64,000 nucleotides of DNA from Pseudomonas sp. PSE14 (GCF_029203285.1 NZ_CP115669.1:5270001-5334000); one strand, 5' to 3'. Positions 1 to 9,731 are shown, numbered from the stretch's first letter. Notes: generated from the letters alone by a model not told the origin. Numbers and translations: made by a program.

Positions 1-1190
1 AATCCGAGCAGGTAGAGAATGCCATCCAGCCCGAGGGTGGAGATCGCCTGCTTGGCCGATTGCTTGACCAGCGGCTTGGCGCGGAAGGCCACGCCCAGGC
101 CTGCCAGGCCGAGCATCGGCAGGTCGTTGGCGCCATCACCCACGGCGATGGTCTGCTCCAGTTGCAGCCCCTCCTTCACCGCCAGCTCGCGCAGCAGGTC
201 AGCCTTGCGCTGGGCGTCGACGATGGGCTCGATGGCCACGCCGGTCAGCTTGCCGTCGACGATCTGCAGCTCGTTGGCGAACACGTAGTCGATGCCCAGC
301 TTGGCCTGCAGCTGCTTAGCGAAGTAGCTGAAGCCGCCGGAGAGGATCGCGGTCTTGTAGCCCAGACGCTTGAGCTCGGCGAACAGCGTCTCGGCGCCTT
401 CGGTCAGGCGCAGCGAAGCGCCGATCTCTTCCAGCACGTCCTCGGACAGCCCCTTGAGCAGGGCCAGGCGCTCCTTGAAGCTGGCGCGGAAGTCCAGTTC
501 GCCGCGCATGGCGCGCTCGGTGATCTCGGAAACCTTGTCGCCCACGCCGGCAGCCTTGGCCAGTTCGTCGATGACCTCGGCCTCGATCAGCGTGGAGTCC
601 ATGTCGAACACCGCCAGGCGGCGGTTGCGGCGGAACACCGAATCCTGCTGGAAGGCGATATCGACATTCAGTTCCTGCGCCACGCTGAGGAATTCCGCAC
701 GCAGCGCCACCGGGTCGGCCGGCTCGCCGCGTACCGAGAACTCAACGCAGCCCTTGCCCTGGTCGGCCGGCACGTCCAGCGCCATGCGCCCGGACAGGCG
801 GTCGATCTGATCAATGTTCAGACCGTACTTGGCGGTGATCGAGCTGACGCGCTGCAGTTGCTCGGCGGTTACCCGGCGGGTCAGCAGGGTCACGATGTGG
901 CGCGGTTTGCCCTGGCCACCCACCCACTGCCGGTAATCGTCTTCCGAAACCGGTGTGAAACGCACCTGCTGGTCGAGCTTGTAGGCCGTGAACAGCACGT
1001 CCTTGAGCACCGAGGAGGCCTGCTCGGTATCCGGAATTTCGACCAGGATGCCGAACGACAGGGTGTCGTGGATCACCGCCTGGCCGATGTCGAGGATGTT
1101 CACGCCACCCTGGGCCAGCACGCCGGTGATGGCTGCGGTGAGGCCGGGGCGATCTTCCCCGGTGATATTGATCAGGACGATTTCGCGCAA
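1..1190 (-). CDS. serB: Phosphoserine phosphatase SerB (partial, C-terminus outside window)
   Basis: Cytoplasmic HAD-family enzyme that dephosphorylates L-phosphoserine, the last step of serine synthesis. The visible 396 codons hold N-terminal ACT-like regions (about residues 1-170, beginning LREIVLINITGEDRPGL), then the HAD nucleophile motif FDMDSTL, then GGFSYFAKQL and the acid motif GDGANDLPML. The last residues and stop codon lie beyond position 1. I chose the TTG at 1188-1190 because GGAGA lies 7 nt upstream and the family N-terminus begins there; no in-frame ATG was seen just upstream. It diverges from the AhpA/YtjB gene, as serB does from smp in E. coli. Confidence 0.96.
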   Translation of the reverse strand, partial: MREIVLINITGEDRPGLTAAITGVLAQGGVNILDIGQAVIHDTLSFGILVEIPDTEQASSVLKDVLFTAYKLDQQVRFTPVSEDDYRQWVGGQGKPRHIVTLLTRRVTAEQLQRVSSITAKYGLNIDQIDRLSGRMALDVPADQGKGCVEFSVRGEPADPVALRAEFLSVAQELNVDIAFQQDSVFRRNRRLAVFDMDSTLIEAEVIDELAKAAGVGDKVSEITERAMRGELDFRASFKERLALLKGLSEDVLEEIGASLRLTEGAETLFAELKRLGYKTAILSGGFSYFAKQLQAKLGIDYVFANELQIVDGKLTGVAIEPIVDAQRKADLLRELAVKEGLQLEQTIAVGDGANDLPMLGLAGLGVAFRAKPLVKQSAKQAISTLGLDGILYLLG

Positions 1191-1337
1191 GGCGCTGTCT
1201 CCGCCGTGTAAAAAAGGCCGACATTCTACCTGCTTTCCGCCGCATCCGCCCGGTTGGCGGGCACCGCCACCGATCGGATTGGCAGGCGCATTCCCCGCCC
1301 ATCCCGGCCTCGTTCGCATGGACAAGGCCTGCGGCGC

Positions 1338-1366
1338 TTTGCCCCTCCGGAGGGGCTCGTTATACT
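1338..1366 (+). promoter_or_regulatory. Candidate sigma70 promoter of the AhpA/YtjB gene
   Basis: A good -10 box TATACT (1361-1366) follows a weak -35 TTTGCC (1338-1343) by 17 bp. The spacer contains a perfect 14-bp palindrome, CCCCTCCGGAGGGG (1342-1355). The position, 36 bp before the likely GTG start, fits a short leader. It was called from sequence pattern only. Confidence 0.4.
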
Positions 1367-1401
1367 GGCCCGTATCTGCCCTACTGAAGACCGAGCCCGC
1401 T

Positions 1402-2964
1402 GTGACCCGGCCCACCTCCGTCAAGCCCGACAATTTCTTCCTGCTGCTTTTCCACGCCCTGCGTCAGCGCCGTGTGCCGATCGCCCTGCGAATCGCCATC
1501 CACACGCTGCTGCTGGTAGCCGCTGCCCTGGTGATCTACGCCTGGGTCATGGGCATGCAGTTCAAGCAGGCCATGCAGCAGCAGGCTGACGCCCTGGGCC
1601 AGAGCCTGACCACCCAGACCGCGCAGTCCGCCACCGAGCTGCTGGTGTCCAACGACATCCTCAGCCTCAACGTGCTGCTCAACAATCTGACGAAGAACCC
1701 GCTGGTCGCCCACGCCGCGATCTACAGCGTGGACAACCGCATCCTCGCCGAGTCCGGCACCCGGCCCAAGCAGGGGCTGCTGGGCGATACCGAAGGCCTG
1801 TACTCCACGCCCATCACCTTCCAGGAAGTGATCGCCGGCCACCTGCGCATCAGCCTCGACATGCACCAGTTCGAGCAGCCGATGACCGTCAGCCTGCAGA
1901 GCATGGGGCTGATCAGCCTGATCCTGCTGCTGCTCACCCTGACCTTCGGCCTGCGCCTGGGCCGGCAGATTTCCACCCCACTGTTACAGCTTCGCGTCTG
2001 GCTGCGCGATCCGGACGACCCCGCCCCGGGCGCCGGCCTGCAGAACGAGATCGGCGACCTGGCCCGCCAGCTGCAAGCGCGCCTGGTGCCGGAGAAGCCG
2101 CCAGCCCCCGAGCCGGTGGTCACCGCTCCCGCGCCACGCCCGAAAGCACCGGCGAAAGCCGCCGCCAAGGAGCCCGTGCTGGAAGAAGCCGGCGCCAGCG
2201 ACGAACACGAATTCGACGAGAACATCTTCTCCGAAGATGAACTCCCCGCCCCGACGGCTCGCCGCACCGCCGACCCCGCAGGCGACGAGGACTTCCCCGA
2301 GGAAGAGCTCGACACGCTGGTGGAAGACGAGGCAGAAGTCGACGCCGACGTCGAAGACGAGCCCGAAGCCGAGCCGGAACCGCTGTCCAGCGGCACCAGT
2401 GCCGTTCTCGCCGTTCAACTCGGCGCCCAGGAACAGCTGCGTCGCCTGCCGCGCGCCCGCCTGGTCGACCTGCTGGAGCGCTACCGCGATTGCCTGGAAC
2501 AGGCCGCACGCCTGTACAAGGGCACGCTGTACACCCTCAACGACGGCGGCAGCCTGATCCTCTTCCACAGCCGCGACCAGGACGAGGAGTTCCTCACCAA
2601 CGCCCTGTGCTGCGGCGAGCTGATGCGCGCCCTGGGTCACGCCTTGCAGATCGAGGTAGCCGACAGCGGCATTACCCTGCAACTGCAGCTGGGCCTGGTG
2701 CTGGGCGAGGACGTCGCCGATCTCGAACAGGCCGAACTGCTGCAGGAGTCGGCGGCGCAGAACGCCCTCGCCCTCAGCCAGCACAGCCGCAACCTGTTAC
2801 TGGTGGAGAAATCCATCGGCGATGACGAGAAAGTCCGCGAACGTGCACGCATCCGCCCCATCGCCAGCCCGGAAAATGCCTGCTGCGTGGAGTGGCTGAA
2901 GGAACCCTATCCCTCGATGCTGGAGCGCCAGCTCTCGCGTATGCGCGCCCTGCGCACCAGCTGA
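1402..2964 (+). CDS. AhpA/YtjB (SMP)-family inner-membrane protein
   Basis: A 520-residue membrane protein of the family that contains E. coli Smp/YtjB, which is also encoded next to serB. Two membrane segments are clear (about 30-50 and 166-187) and enclose a roughly 115-residue periplasmic part. A short HAMP-like stretch follows, then a long Pro/Ala/Glu/Asp-rich acidic linker (about 230-335). The C-terminal globular domain (about 345-520) recalls a degenerate nucleotide-cyclase fold, but I see no catalytic metal-binding pair. The GTG at 1402 gives the family-like N-terminus TRPTSVKPDNFFLL; longer readings run into the serB promoter. Its biochemical role is not known to me. Confidence 0.82.
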   Translation: MTRPTSVKPDNFFLLLFHALRQRRVPIALRIAIHTLLLVAAALVIYAWVMGMQFKQAMQQQADALGQSLTTQTAQSATELLVSNDILSLNVLLNNLTKNPLVAHAAIYSVDNRILAESGTRPKQGLLGDTEGLYSTPITFQEVIAGHLRISLDMHQFEQPMTVSLQSMGLISLILLLLTLTFGLRLGRQISTPLLQLRVWLRDPDDPAPGAGLQNEIGDLARQLQARLVPEKPPAPEPVVTAPAPRPKAPAKAAAKEPVLEEAGASDEHEFDENIFSEDELPAPTARRTADPAGDEDFPEEELDTLVEDEAEVDADVEDEPEAEPEPLSSGTSAVLAVQLGAQEQLRRLPRARLVDLLERYRDCLEQAARLYKGTLYTLNDGGSLILFHSRDQDEEFLTNALCCGELMRALGHALQIEVADSGITLQLQLGLVLGEDVADLEQAELLQESAAQNALALSQHSRNLLLVEKSIGDDEKVRERARIRPIASPENACCVEWLKEPYPSMLERQLSRMRALRTS

Positions 2965-3000
2965 TGACGGGGCCACCCGGCCCCGCATGGAACGGACTCC

Positions 3001-3537
3001 ATGACCACCCTGATCACTCATCCCCTGCCGGCGCTGGCCGTCGGCCTGGCGCTCGGCTCGCGGGTGATCCCGCCGCGCCTGCTGCTGGCCGGCATGCTCG
3101 CCAGTTGCCTGCCGGACCTCGACGTCATCGCCTTCAAACTCGGCATCGCCTATCAGGACGCGCTGGGGCATCGCGGCTTCAGCCACTCGCTGCTGTTCGC
3201 TGCCCTGGTCGGTGCGCTCGGCGCCATGGCCTCTCGGTGGCTCGGCTGCGGGCCGCTGAAAGCCGGCTTGTGGATCGGCCTGGCCACCGCCTCGCACAGC
3301 GTGCTCGATGCCATGACCGACGGTGGGTTGGGCGTAGCCTGGTTCTGGCCCTGGAACGACCAGCGCTATTTCCTGCCACTGCATCCCATCGAGGTGTCGC
3401 CCATCGGCCTGTCGCGCTTCCTCAGTCCGCGCGGTGCGCAGGTGCTGCTGTCAGAGGCGCAGTGGGTCTGGATACCCTGCCTGGCCGTTGCCCTTGGCGG
3501 CATCGCCCTCCGCCGCCTGCTGCGCCTGCGCGGCTGA
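3001..3537 (+). CDS. YdjM-type (DUF457) metal-dependent hydrolase-like membrane protein
   Basis: A 178-residue polytopic protein with the family hallmarks CLPDLDV (about 39-45), HRGFSHSLLF (about 57-66) and SHSVLDAMTDGG (about 99-110). The conserved Asp and His residues suggest a metal site at the membrane face. E. coli YdjM is in the LexA regulon, but I see no LexA box here. Its last 87 bp overlap, tail to tail, the end of the metallophosphoesterase gene on the other strand. Confidence 0.85.
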   Translation: MTTLITHPLPALAVGLALGSRVIPPRLLLAGMLASCLPDLDVIAFKLGIAYQDALGHRGFSHSLLFAALVGALGAMASRWLGCGPLKAGLWIGLATASHSVLDAMTDGGLGVAWFWPWNDQRYFLPLHPIEVSPIGLSRFLSPRGAQVLLSEAQWVWIPCLAVALGGIALRRLLRLRG

Positions 3538-4770
3538 CTCGAACTGCGCCTGGACCTGCTGCAACAGCGAAGGTCCTTCCGCCCCGCCTTCCGGGAACTG
3601 CGCGGTGTAGCCCTGGAAGCTGGCGAAGCGCGCGCGGAAGTCGAGATCGATGCGGAAACGGTTGTCCCAGCCCGCCGATGGCGCCGGCAGCAACTGGTCG
3701 CAACCTTGCAAAGCCTGATCCGACGGGCAGTCCTTGAAGGCCTGCGGATAGAACTGCCGCTTCCACAACACCCAGGGTGACAGCGACAGGGCGTCGATAC
3801 GGTTGCGCCGCAAATCCAGCTCCAGCAACTGCAGCAGCCCGTTACCGCCCAGGTACTCGTCCTGGTAGTCGACCATCACCATGTCCACGCTGTGGCCCTG
3901 GTCGTTGAGCATGCGCGCGTGGGCCGAGCCTTCGACATGCCCGCTGACGGTCAGGAAGATCTGGTCGTTGCGGCGGATCAACTGCTCCCAGAGCAGCGGA
4001 CCGCTGTCGCTACCCTCGCGGGACAGCTGCGGCGGCTTGCCGGCCTTGCCATACAGGATGTTGTGCGAGGCGAGAATCACCGGAATGTGCGGATGCGCGT
4101 CGATGACCTGCTGCGCCCAGGCGAGTGTCGCCTTCGACGGGCTCCAGTCCAGCGCCAGCAGGAGGAAGGACTGGCCGTACTTGCGGAACAGGTGGTACTG
4201 GCTAAGGCCGAGCGGGTCGCTGCCGCCATAGGTGCTCTGCCAGGCCGCGCGCTGCGGACCGAAATGGTCCTTGAAGCGGTCGCGGAACGAACGCTGATCA
4301 TCGGGCGTGACGGCGCCATGGATATCCCGGTCGCCGCTCATGATGCTGTAGGGCACGCCGCCCTCCTCCAGCACCCGCATCGCGCCGCTGGCGATCTGCC
4401 ACTGGCTCAGGGTGCCGGCGTTCTGCACCACATCGCCCAGATGCACCACCATCGACACCTGCAGCGCCTCGGCGTTCTTCGCCAGCCACCAGGTCTGGGC
4501 GAAGAAGGCCAGCGCCGGCTCGTAGGGCAATCCCTGGAAACGCTGGTTACTGCGGAACAGGCGCAGTTCGCGGTGATTGTTCTCGGAATAGAACTGCGTA
4601 TCCGGCAACAAGGGCAGGATGAAGCTCCCCGGGGGCGGGCTCACCTGCAATGGCGGTATGGGATGCTGGCGAAAGAAGGACTGATCGTGGGCGACTTGCT
4701 GGGAGCTGTCGGAGCCCTGGCAGCCGCACAGCAGCACGCCGAGCCCGAGGGCGGACAACAGCGGCTTCAT
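3451..4770 (-). CDS. Calcineurin-like metallophosphoesterase lipoprotein
   Basis: A 439-residue predicted lipoprotein: the signal peptide ends in the lipobox LLCGC (about 13-17). Phosphoesterase motifs appear in order: PDTQFY (D57), HLGDVVQN (H110, D113, N117), SGDRD (145-149), ASHN (H236) and SGHVEGSAHAR (H278). The third motif is normally GNH(D/E), so the catalytic His is replaced by Arg148 and activity is in doubt. The gene starts inside the end of the GT39 glycosyltransferase gene (ATGA overlap), so the two are probably translationally coupled and may act on the same envelope glycan. Substrate unknown. Confidence 0.8.
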   Translation of the reverse strand: MKPLLSALGLGVLLCGCQGSDSSQQVAHDQSFFRQHPIPPLQVSPPPGSFILPLLPDTQFYSENNHRELRLFRSNQRFQGLPYEPALAFFAQTWWLAKNAEALQVSMVVHLGDVVQNAGTLSQWQIASGAMRVLEEGGVPYSIMSGDRDIHGAVTPDDQRSFRDRFKDHFGPQRAAWQSTYGGSDPLGLSQYHLFRKYGQSFLLLALDWSPSKATLAWAQQVIDAHPHIPVILASHNILYGKAGKPPQLSREGSDSGPLLWEQLIRRNDQIFLTVSGHVEGSAHARMLNDQGHSVDMVMVDYQDEYLGGNGLLQLLELDLRRNRIDALSLSPWVLWKRQFYPQAFKDCPSDQALQGCDQLLPAPSAGWDNRFRIDLDFRARFASFQGYTAQFPEGGAEGPSLLQQVQAQFESAAQAQQAAEGDAAKGNGQAGYPDPLRL

Positions 4771-6416
4771 CGCGCAGCACCAAACAGGCTGGCGTCGCTC
4801 ACGCGCAGCAGACAGTAGGGATTGTAATCGAAGCTTCCGCTGAGCAGCGGCACACCCAGGGCCGGGTACGCGGCGCGCAGACGGTCGGCATTCTCCTCGT
4901 CCAGCATCAGGTAGTACGGCCCCGGCAGAGCGGCGAGCTGCTCAGGGCTGCTGGCGAACAGTGGCTGCGTGTCGCGATCGAGATTGACCATGAACTTGAT
5001 CGCCTGCGCATCGCGGCCCATGCCATAGAGCACCAGCGGCGCCGGCTCCCTGAGCACCGTGGCGTCCACCGCCTGGGAAAACGCCCGGCTGTCGTACAGC
5101 TGCCGCTGTGCCGGCTCGATCACCAGCAGGTAACTGCCCCACAACGCCAGCACCGCGCTGAGTGCCATCAGCTCGGCACGTCGCTCGCGACGGAACAGGC
5201 GGGACAGCGCGAATACCTGCAGACCAGCCAGACCGCCCACGCACAGCCAGAGCTTTCCACCCAGCGGTTGCAGCGCCTGCGGGAAGCGCTGCAAGCCCAA
5301 CCATATGCCCAGCAGCAGGAGCGCCGGCAGCAGCAGCCAGAACCCCTGGATCAGACCCCGCAGGAATACGGCCAGGCGCCGGTCGTTCACCTGGAAGGGA
5401 TAGGTCGCGACAATGGCCGCCAACGGCGCCATCGCCACGATGTAGCGGGCCTTCTTCGCCTGCGGCAGCGACAGACCGACCATCACCACCAGCGCCGCCA
5501 GGGCGCAGCCGATGACCAGCCGCGCCGCCGGATCGAACCGGCGCCGCCAGAGCAGCGCCAGGGCCGGCACCGCCAGCGGGAACGCCAGGGCGTAATTGCC
5601 CAGCGAACTGTGGAAGTAATACAGCGCATCGCTGGCGCCCGCGCTGCCGTCCAGGCGGCCGGTCACCTGCATGCGCAGGACATCCTGGGCGAACGCCTCG
5701 CCGCCAACGCCGCGCGCCACCGATAGCAGCAGCATGGTGCAGACCACCAGGAGCAGCAGCGCGGGCAGGGAAAAGCCCAGCAGGCGCCGCCACTGGCGGT
5801 CCAGCAGCAACTGGCTGCAGACCATGCCGGCCGGCACCACCAGCCCCAACGGACCGCGCAGCGCGAAGCCGGCGAGCAACAGCGGCAACAGGCGTGTCAG
5901 CAGACCCACGCCGGAGTAGCGCTCGGCATGCACCGCGAAGAAGAAGGCCAGCATCCCCACCGCCGCCACCTGCAGATCGAGCGACACCGCCCGGGTCTCA
6001 CTGAGGAAGGTCAGGGTGAGCAACAGCATCGACACGCTGAGCGCAGCCCAGCGCCGGGAAAGCGGCGCCACCAGGCGATAGGTCAGGCCGACGATGACGG
6101 CGGCCGCCAGGGCTGTGGGCAGCCAGGCGCTGAGCAGCGTGACACGTCCCTGCGGCAGCGACAGCAGGTAGATCAGGAAGGTCGAAGTCGCCGGGTAGTC
6201 CGGATAGGGCTCGCCATAGGTGGTCGGGAATACGCTGGGACCGTGGCGCAGCATTTCCTTGGCGAACAGCACGAAGCGCGAGTCGAAGCCCACCACCGCG
6301 GCGCCATGGGCGCCCAGCAGGAACAGGACGAATGCCGCCAGCGCAACGCACAACGCCTGCCAGGCCAGGACGGTAGCCGCCTGACCGGAATGAGAAAGTG
6401 GAAGTGACGACGACAC
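4767..6416 (-). CDS. GT39/ArnT-type membrane glycosyltransferase
   Basis: A 549-residue protein with about 11-13 hydrophobic segments in its first 400 residues and a soluble C-terminal part. The first periplasmic loop carries FDSRFVLFAKEMLRHG, the acidic motif of PMT/ArnT-type enzymes that use polyprenyl-phosphate sugars. ALRGPLG and PQAKKARYIV are also typical of this family. It probably transfers a sugar to lipid A, a glycan or a protein on the periplasmic face. It lacks any arn-operon neighbours, so the donor and acceptor are unknown. The downstream phosphoesterase lipoprotein overlaps it by 4 nt. Confidence 0.82.
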   Translation of the reverse strand: MSSSLPLSHSGQAATVLAWQALCVALAAFVLFLLGAHGAAVVGFDSRFVLFAKEMLRHGPSVFPTTYGEPYPDYPATSTFLIYLLSLPQGRVTLLSAWLPTALAAAVIVGLTYRLVAPLSRRWAALSVSMLLLTLTFLSETRAVSLDLQVAAVGMLAFFFAVHAERYSGVGLLTRLLPLLLAGFALRGPLGLVVPAGMVCSQLLLDRQWRRLLGFSLPALLLLVVCTMLLLSVARGVGGEAFAQDVLRMQVTGRLDGSAGASDALYYFHSSLGNYALAFPLAVPALALLWRRRFDPAARLVIGCALAALVVMVGLSLPQAKKARYIVAMAPLAAIVATYPFQVNDRRLAVFLRGLIQGFWLLLPALLLLGIWLGLQRFPQALQPLGGKLWLCVGGLAGLQVFALSRLFRRERRAELMALSAVLALWGSYLLVIEPAQRQLYDSRAFSQAVDATVLREPAPLVLYGMGRDAQAIKFMVNLDRDTQPLFASSPEQLAALPGPYYLMLDEENADRLRAAYPALGVPLLSGSFDYNPYCLLRVSDASLFGAAR

Positions 6417-6550
6417 GCCGGGCCCCTGGCAGGCGCATTACGGAAGGATTTCCGCGCGATCGCGACCTGCAAACGGCGCCTTTGATACCAAAGTGGGCGT
6501 CAAGAAGATGTCAAGCTGGGCGGGGCGTGCCGGGAGTCGGCCAGGATGTG

Positions 6551-6585
6551 AAACGGCCCGGAAAACCAGGTTTTCCGGGCCGTTT
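6551..6585. terminator. Strong hairpin with A/T tracts, terminator of the PqiC-like gene
   Basis: A perfect 15-bp stem (AAACGGCCCGGAAAA with TTTTCCGGGCCGTTT) around a 5-nt loop, just downstream of the PqiC-like stop codon. The A and T ends make it usable from either strand; the neighbouring GT39 gene begins about 170 bp further along in the same direction. Confidence 0.8.
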
Positions 6586-6589
6586 CAAG

Positions 6590-7309
6590 TCAGAAGCGGT
6601 AGACCTCGACGTCGGTGCGGATCGGCACCACCAGCGGGATCTTCGGCCCCTCTTCCTTGGGCTTGGCCTTTTCGGAATTGGCTACCGCCGGCTTCTTTAG
6701 CGGCGCTGCCGATTGCTCGGCTACCGCGGCAGCGACCGGACGCACGTCCTTGGCCAACTGGACCGACAGCTTGCGCAGCAGGTCACCCTGGGCCCGAACC
6801 TGGTCCTGGATACTGCCCGAATGCTCCTCTTCTTCGCGGAATACGCGGCTGTCGCGCAGCTCACCCTTCTGGTCGAGCAGGCGCCAGCGCGCCTCCAGCA
6901 CTGCCGGCTCCTTTGGGCCGGAATCCAGGCGGCTGATGGTCAGCATGACCTGTACCTGCGGCGTGAAGCCGGGCTTCTCCGGGAACAGGGCCAGGCGGGT
7001 GCTGTCGAGCTGGCTCGACAACAGGCGCAGCAGTTGCTGGCTGACGTTGGTTTCCAGGCTACCGGCCCAGCGGGCGTCGGTGGACAGGCTGAGAATGCCG
7101 TCAGCCTGGCGTTGAACCATGGTCTCACGTTTCAGATAGTCGGCCAGGGATACCGGGCCGAGGAGCACAGCGACACCATTTTCGCGGGTCGGAACCGACG
7201 CGGCACCTGCATCCAGTTGATACAGCTGGGTCGGTCGATTCACTGTGCAGCCCGCCAGCCCGAGGAGGCTGACGAGAGAAAGACATGCCAGGACGCGCAG
7301 AGCGCTCAT
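6590..7309 (-). CDS. PqiC/ABC-type transport auxiliary lipoprotein
   Basis: A 239-residue lipoprotein with a signal peptide ending LGLAGC. The body matches the ABC_trans_aux (DUF330/PqiC) family: YQLDAG, then VAVLLGPVSLADYLKRETMVQRQ, then ARWAGSLETNVSQQLLRLLSSQL. Family members sit in the outer membrane and work with MCE proteins in phospholipid traffic between membranes. No pqiA, pqiB or other MCE gene lies in this window, so it is an orphan here. The C-terminal 50 residues are Lys/Pro/Ala-rich, probably a flexible tail. Confidence 0.82.
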   Translation of the reverse strand: MSALRVLACLSLVSLLGLAGCTVNRPTQLYQLDAGAASVPTRENGVAVLLGPVSLADYLKRETMVQRQADGILSLSTDARWAGSLETNVSQQLLRLLSSQLDSTRLALFPEKPGFTPQVQVMLTISRLDSGPKEPAVLEARWRLLDQKGELRDSRVFREEEEHSGSIQDQVRAQGDLLRKLSVQLAKDVRPVAAAVAEQSAAPLKKPAVANSEKAKPKEEGPKIPLVVPIRTDVEVYRF

Positions 7310-7459
7310 CGTGAATCACCGTCATTCGCCGGGAATCGGCGTTACTTCCATCATTTCACGTAACTTCAGGGCAACGGGCTACGGCGCCGATTGCCAAAAG
7401 GATCTATCATCCCTCAATCGACGCCGCAGCTCCAGCGGCAGAATGTATCAAGCCACGTT

Positions 7460-9724
7460 TCAATCCTGAGACAGCGATTCTACCAGCAGACTGTCCACTC
7501 GCTGGAAACCGCGCGGCAGTTTATTGCCCCGGCGGCCCCGTTCACCCTTGTAGTGCTCCAGGTCGTCCCCCTTGAGGGAGAGCGTCCGCTTGCCTGCCTG
7601 CAGCACCAGAGTCGCGCCCGTCGGAAGAACCGCCAGGTCCGTCAGGTACTCCTCGCGGCTGGCCACGCGGTCGCCCGGCACGCTGATGATCTTGTTGCCC
7701 TTGCCCTTGGCCAGTTGCGGCAGGTCGGAGACCTTGAACAGCAGCAGGCGGCCTTCGGTGGTGACGGCGGCCAGCCAGTCCTGCTCCACATCCGCAACCG
7801 GGCGCGGCGCCATCACCTGAGCGCCATTGGGCAGGCTGAGCAGGGCCTTGCCGGCCTTGTTCTTGGCCTGCATGTCCTCGCCCTTCACCACGAAACCGTA
7901 GCCCGCGTCGGACGCCAGTACATAGAGCGCGGCGTCCTCTGGCAATAGAACACGATCGAATGTTGCACCCGGCGGCGGCGTCAGACGACCGGTAAGCGGT
8001 TCGCCCTGGCCACGGGCCGACGGCAGGCTGTGGGCCGCCAGCGAGTAGCTGCGGCCCGTGGAGTCGATGAACACCGCGTACTGGTTCGAGCGGCCCGGCG
8101 CGGCCGCCTTGAAGCCGTCGCCGGCCTTGTAGGACAGGCCGGTGGCGTCGATATCGTGGCCCTTGGCGCAGCGCACCCAGCCCTTCTCGGACAGCACCAC
8201 GGTCACCGGTTCGGTCGGCATCAGCTCGGTTTCCGACAGGGCGCGGGCTTCGGCGCGGGCGACGATGGGCGAACGGCGGTCGTCGCCGTAGGTTTCGGCG
8301 TCGGCGATCAGCTCGTCGCGCACCAGCTTTCGCAGCTTGGCGTTGGAACCCAGGATCGCCAGCAGTTTGGCGCGCTCCTTGGCCAGTTCGTCCTGTTCGC
8401 CGCGGATCTTCATCTCTTCCAGGCGCGCCAGCTGACGCAGGCGGGTATCGAGGATGTAGTCGGCCTGCAGCTCAGACAGTTCGAAACGCTGCATCAGGAC
8501 CGGCTTGGGCTGGTCCTCGGTGCGGATGATATGGATGACTTCGTCGAGGTTGAGGAAGGCGACCAGCAAGCCTTCCAACAGGTGCAGGCGCTTCTCGACC
8601 TTGTCCAGGCGGAACTGCAGACGGCGGCGCACGGTGTCGGTGCGGTAGGTCAGCCACTCGTTCAGCACCTGGCGCAGGTCCTTGACCTGGGGTTTGCCGT
8701 CCAGGCCGATGACGTTCATGTTCACCCGGTACGAACTTTCCAGGTCGGTGGTGGCGAACAGGTGGGTCATCAGCTCTTCGGCATCCACGCGGTTGGAGCG
8801 CGGGATGATGACGATGCGGGTCGGGTTCTCGTGGTCCGACTCGTCGCGCAGGTCAGCCACCATCGGCAGCTTCTTGGCCTGCATCTGGCCGGCGATCTGC
8901 TCCAGCACCTTGGCCCCGGAGACCTGATGCGGCAGCGCGGTGACCACGATGTCGCCGTCCTCGACGCGGTACACGGCGCGCATGCGCACCGAGCCGCGGC
9001 CGGTTTCGTAGATCTTCTGCAGGTCGGCGCGCGGGGTGATGATTTCCGCCTCGGTGGGGAAATCCGGGCCCGGCACGTGCTCGATCAGGTCGGCGACGGT
9101 GGCATTCGGCTCATCCAGCAGGCGCACGCAGGCAGCGGCGACTTCACGCAGGTTGTGCGGCGGAATGTCGGTGGCCATGCCCACGGCGATGCCGGTGGTG
9201 CCATTCAACAAGAGGTTGGGAAGCCGTGCCGGCAGCACGGCCGGCTCTTCCAGGGTGCCGTCGAAGTTCGGCACCCAGTCGGCGGTGCCCTGGCCCAGCT
9301 CGGACAGCAGGGTCTCGGCGTAGCGCGACAGGCGGGCCTCGGTGTAACGCATGGCGGCGAAGGACTTGGGATCGTCCGGCGCACCCCAGTTGCCCTGGCC
9401 GTCCACCAGCGGATAGCGGTAGGAGAACGGCTGCGCCATCAGCACCATGGCTTCGTAGCAGGCCGAGTCGCCGTGCGGGTGGTATTTACCCAGCACGTCG
9501 CCGACGGTACGCGCCGACTTCTTGTGCTTGGCGTCGGCGTCCAGGCCCAGTTCGCTCATGGCGTAGACGATGCGCCGCTGTACGGGCTTGAGGCCGTCGC
9601 CAATGTGCGGCAGGGCGCGGTCCATGATCACGTACATGGAATAGTTCAGGTAAGCCTGTTCGGTGAAGTCGGCCAGTGACCGGCGCTCCACGCCCTCCAG
9701 ACTCAGATCGAGGGTTTCGCTCAT
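7460..9724 (-). CDS. parC: DNA topoisomerase IV subunit A (ParC)
   Basis: A 754-residue full-length subunit that decatenates daughter chromosomes together with ParE. The breakage-reunion domain has the catalytic Tyr127 ([11 protein letters not shown]) and the quinolone region [11 protein letters not shown], with Ser87 and Glu91 in their usual susceptible-type state. A coiled-coil gate follows, then a C-terminal beta-pinwheel region. Its start is 7 nt after the stop of the aspartic-protease gene, so it is probably at the end of the parE operon. Confidence 0.98.
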   Translation of the reverse strand: MSETLDLSLEGVERRSLADFTEQAYLNYSMYVIMDRALPHIGDGLKPVQRRIVYAMSELGLDADAKHKKSARTVGDVLGKYHPHGDSACYEAMVLMAQPFSYRYPLVDGQGNWGAPDDPKSFAAMRYTEARLSRYAETLLSELGQGTADWVPNFDGTLEEPAVLPARLPNLLLNGTTGIAVGMATDIPPHNLREVAAACVRLLDEPNATVADLIEHVPGPDFPTEAEIITPRADLQKIYETGRGSVRMRAVYRVEDGDIVVTALPHQVSGAKVLEQIAGQMQAKKLPMVADLRDESDHENPTRIVIIPRSNRVDAEELMTHLFATTDLESSYRVNMNVIGLDGKPQVKDLRQVLNEWLTYRTDTVRRRLQFRLDKVEKRLHLLEGLLVAFLNLDEVIHIIRTEDQPKPVLMQRFELSELQADYILDTRLRQLARLEEMKIRGEQDELAKERAKLLAILGSNAKLRKLVRDELIADAETYGDDRRSPIVARAEARALSETELMPTEPVTVVLSEKGWVRCAKGHDIDATGLSYKAGDGFKAAAPGRSNQYAVFIDSTGRSYSLAAHSLPSARGQGEPLTGRLTPPPGATFDRVLLPEDAALYVLASDAGYGFVVKGEDMQAKNKAGKALLSLPNGAQVMAPRPVADVEQDWLAAVTTEGRLLLFKVSDLPQLAKGKGNKIISVPGDRVASREEYLTDLAVLPTGATLVLQAGKRTLSLKGDDLEHYKGERGRRGNKLPRGFQRVDSLLVESLSQD

Positions 9725-9731
9725 GCGTGCC

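Noticed and set aside
8030..9679. Long plus-strand open frame opposite parC (549 codons); likewise 60-1211, 11380-13170, 37884-39380, 41805-43724, 50410-52110 and 59468-62152
   Set aside because: These are antisense shadows of strongly recognisable genes. Their translations are rich in Gln, Val, Gly, His and Arg without any family match, a common effect of high-GC codon use on the opposite strand.
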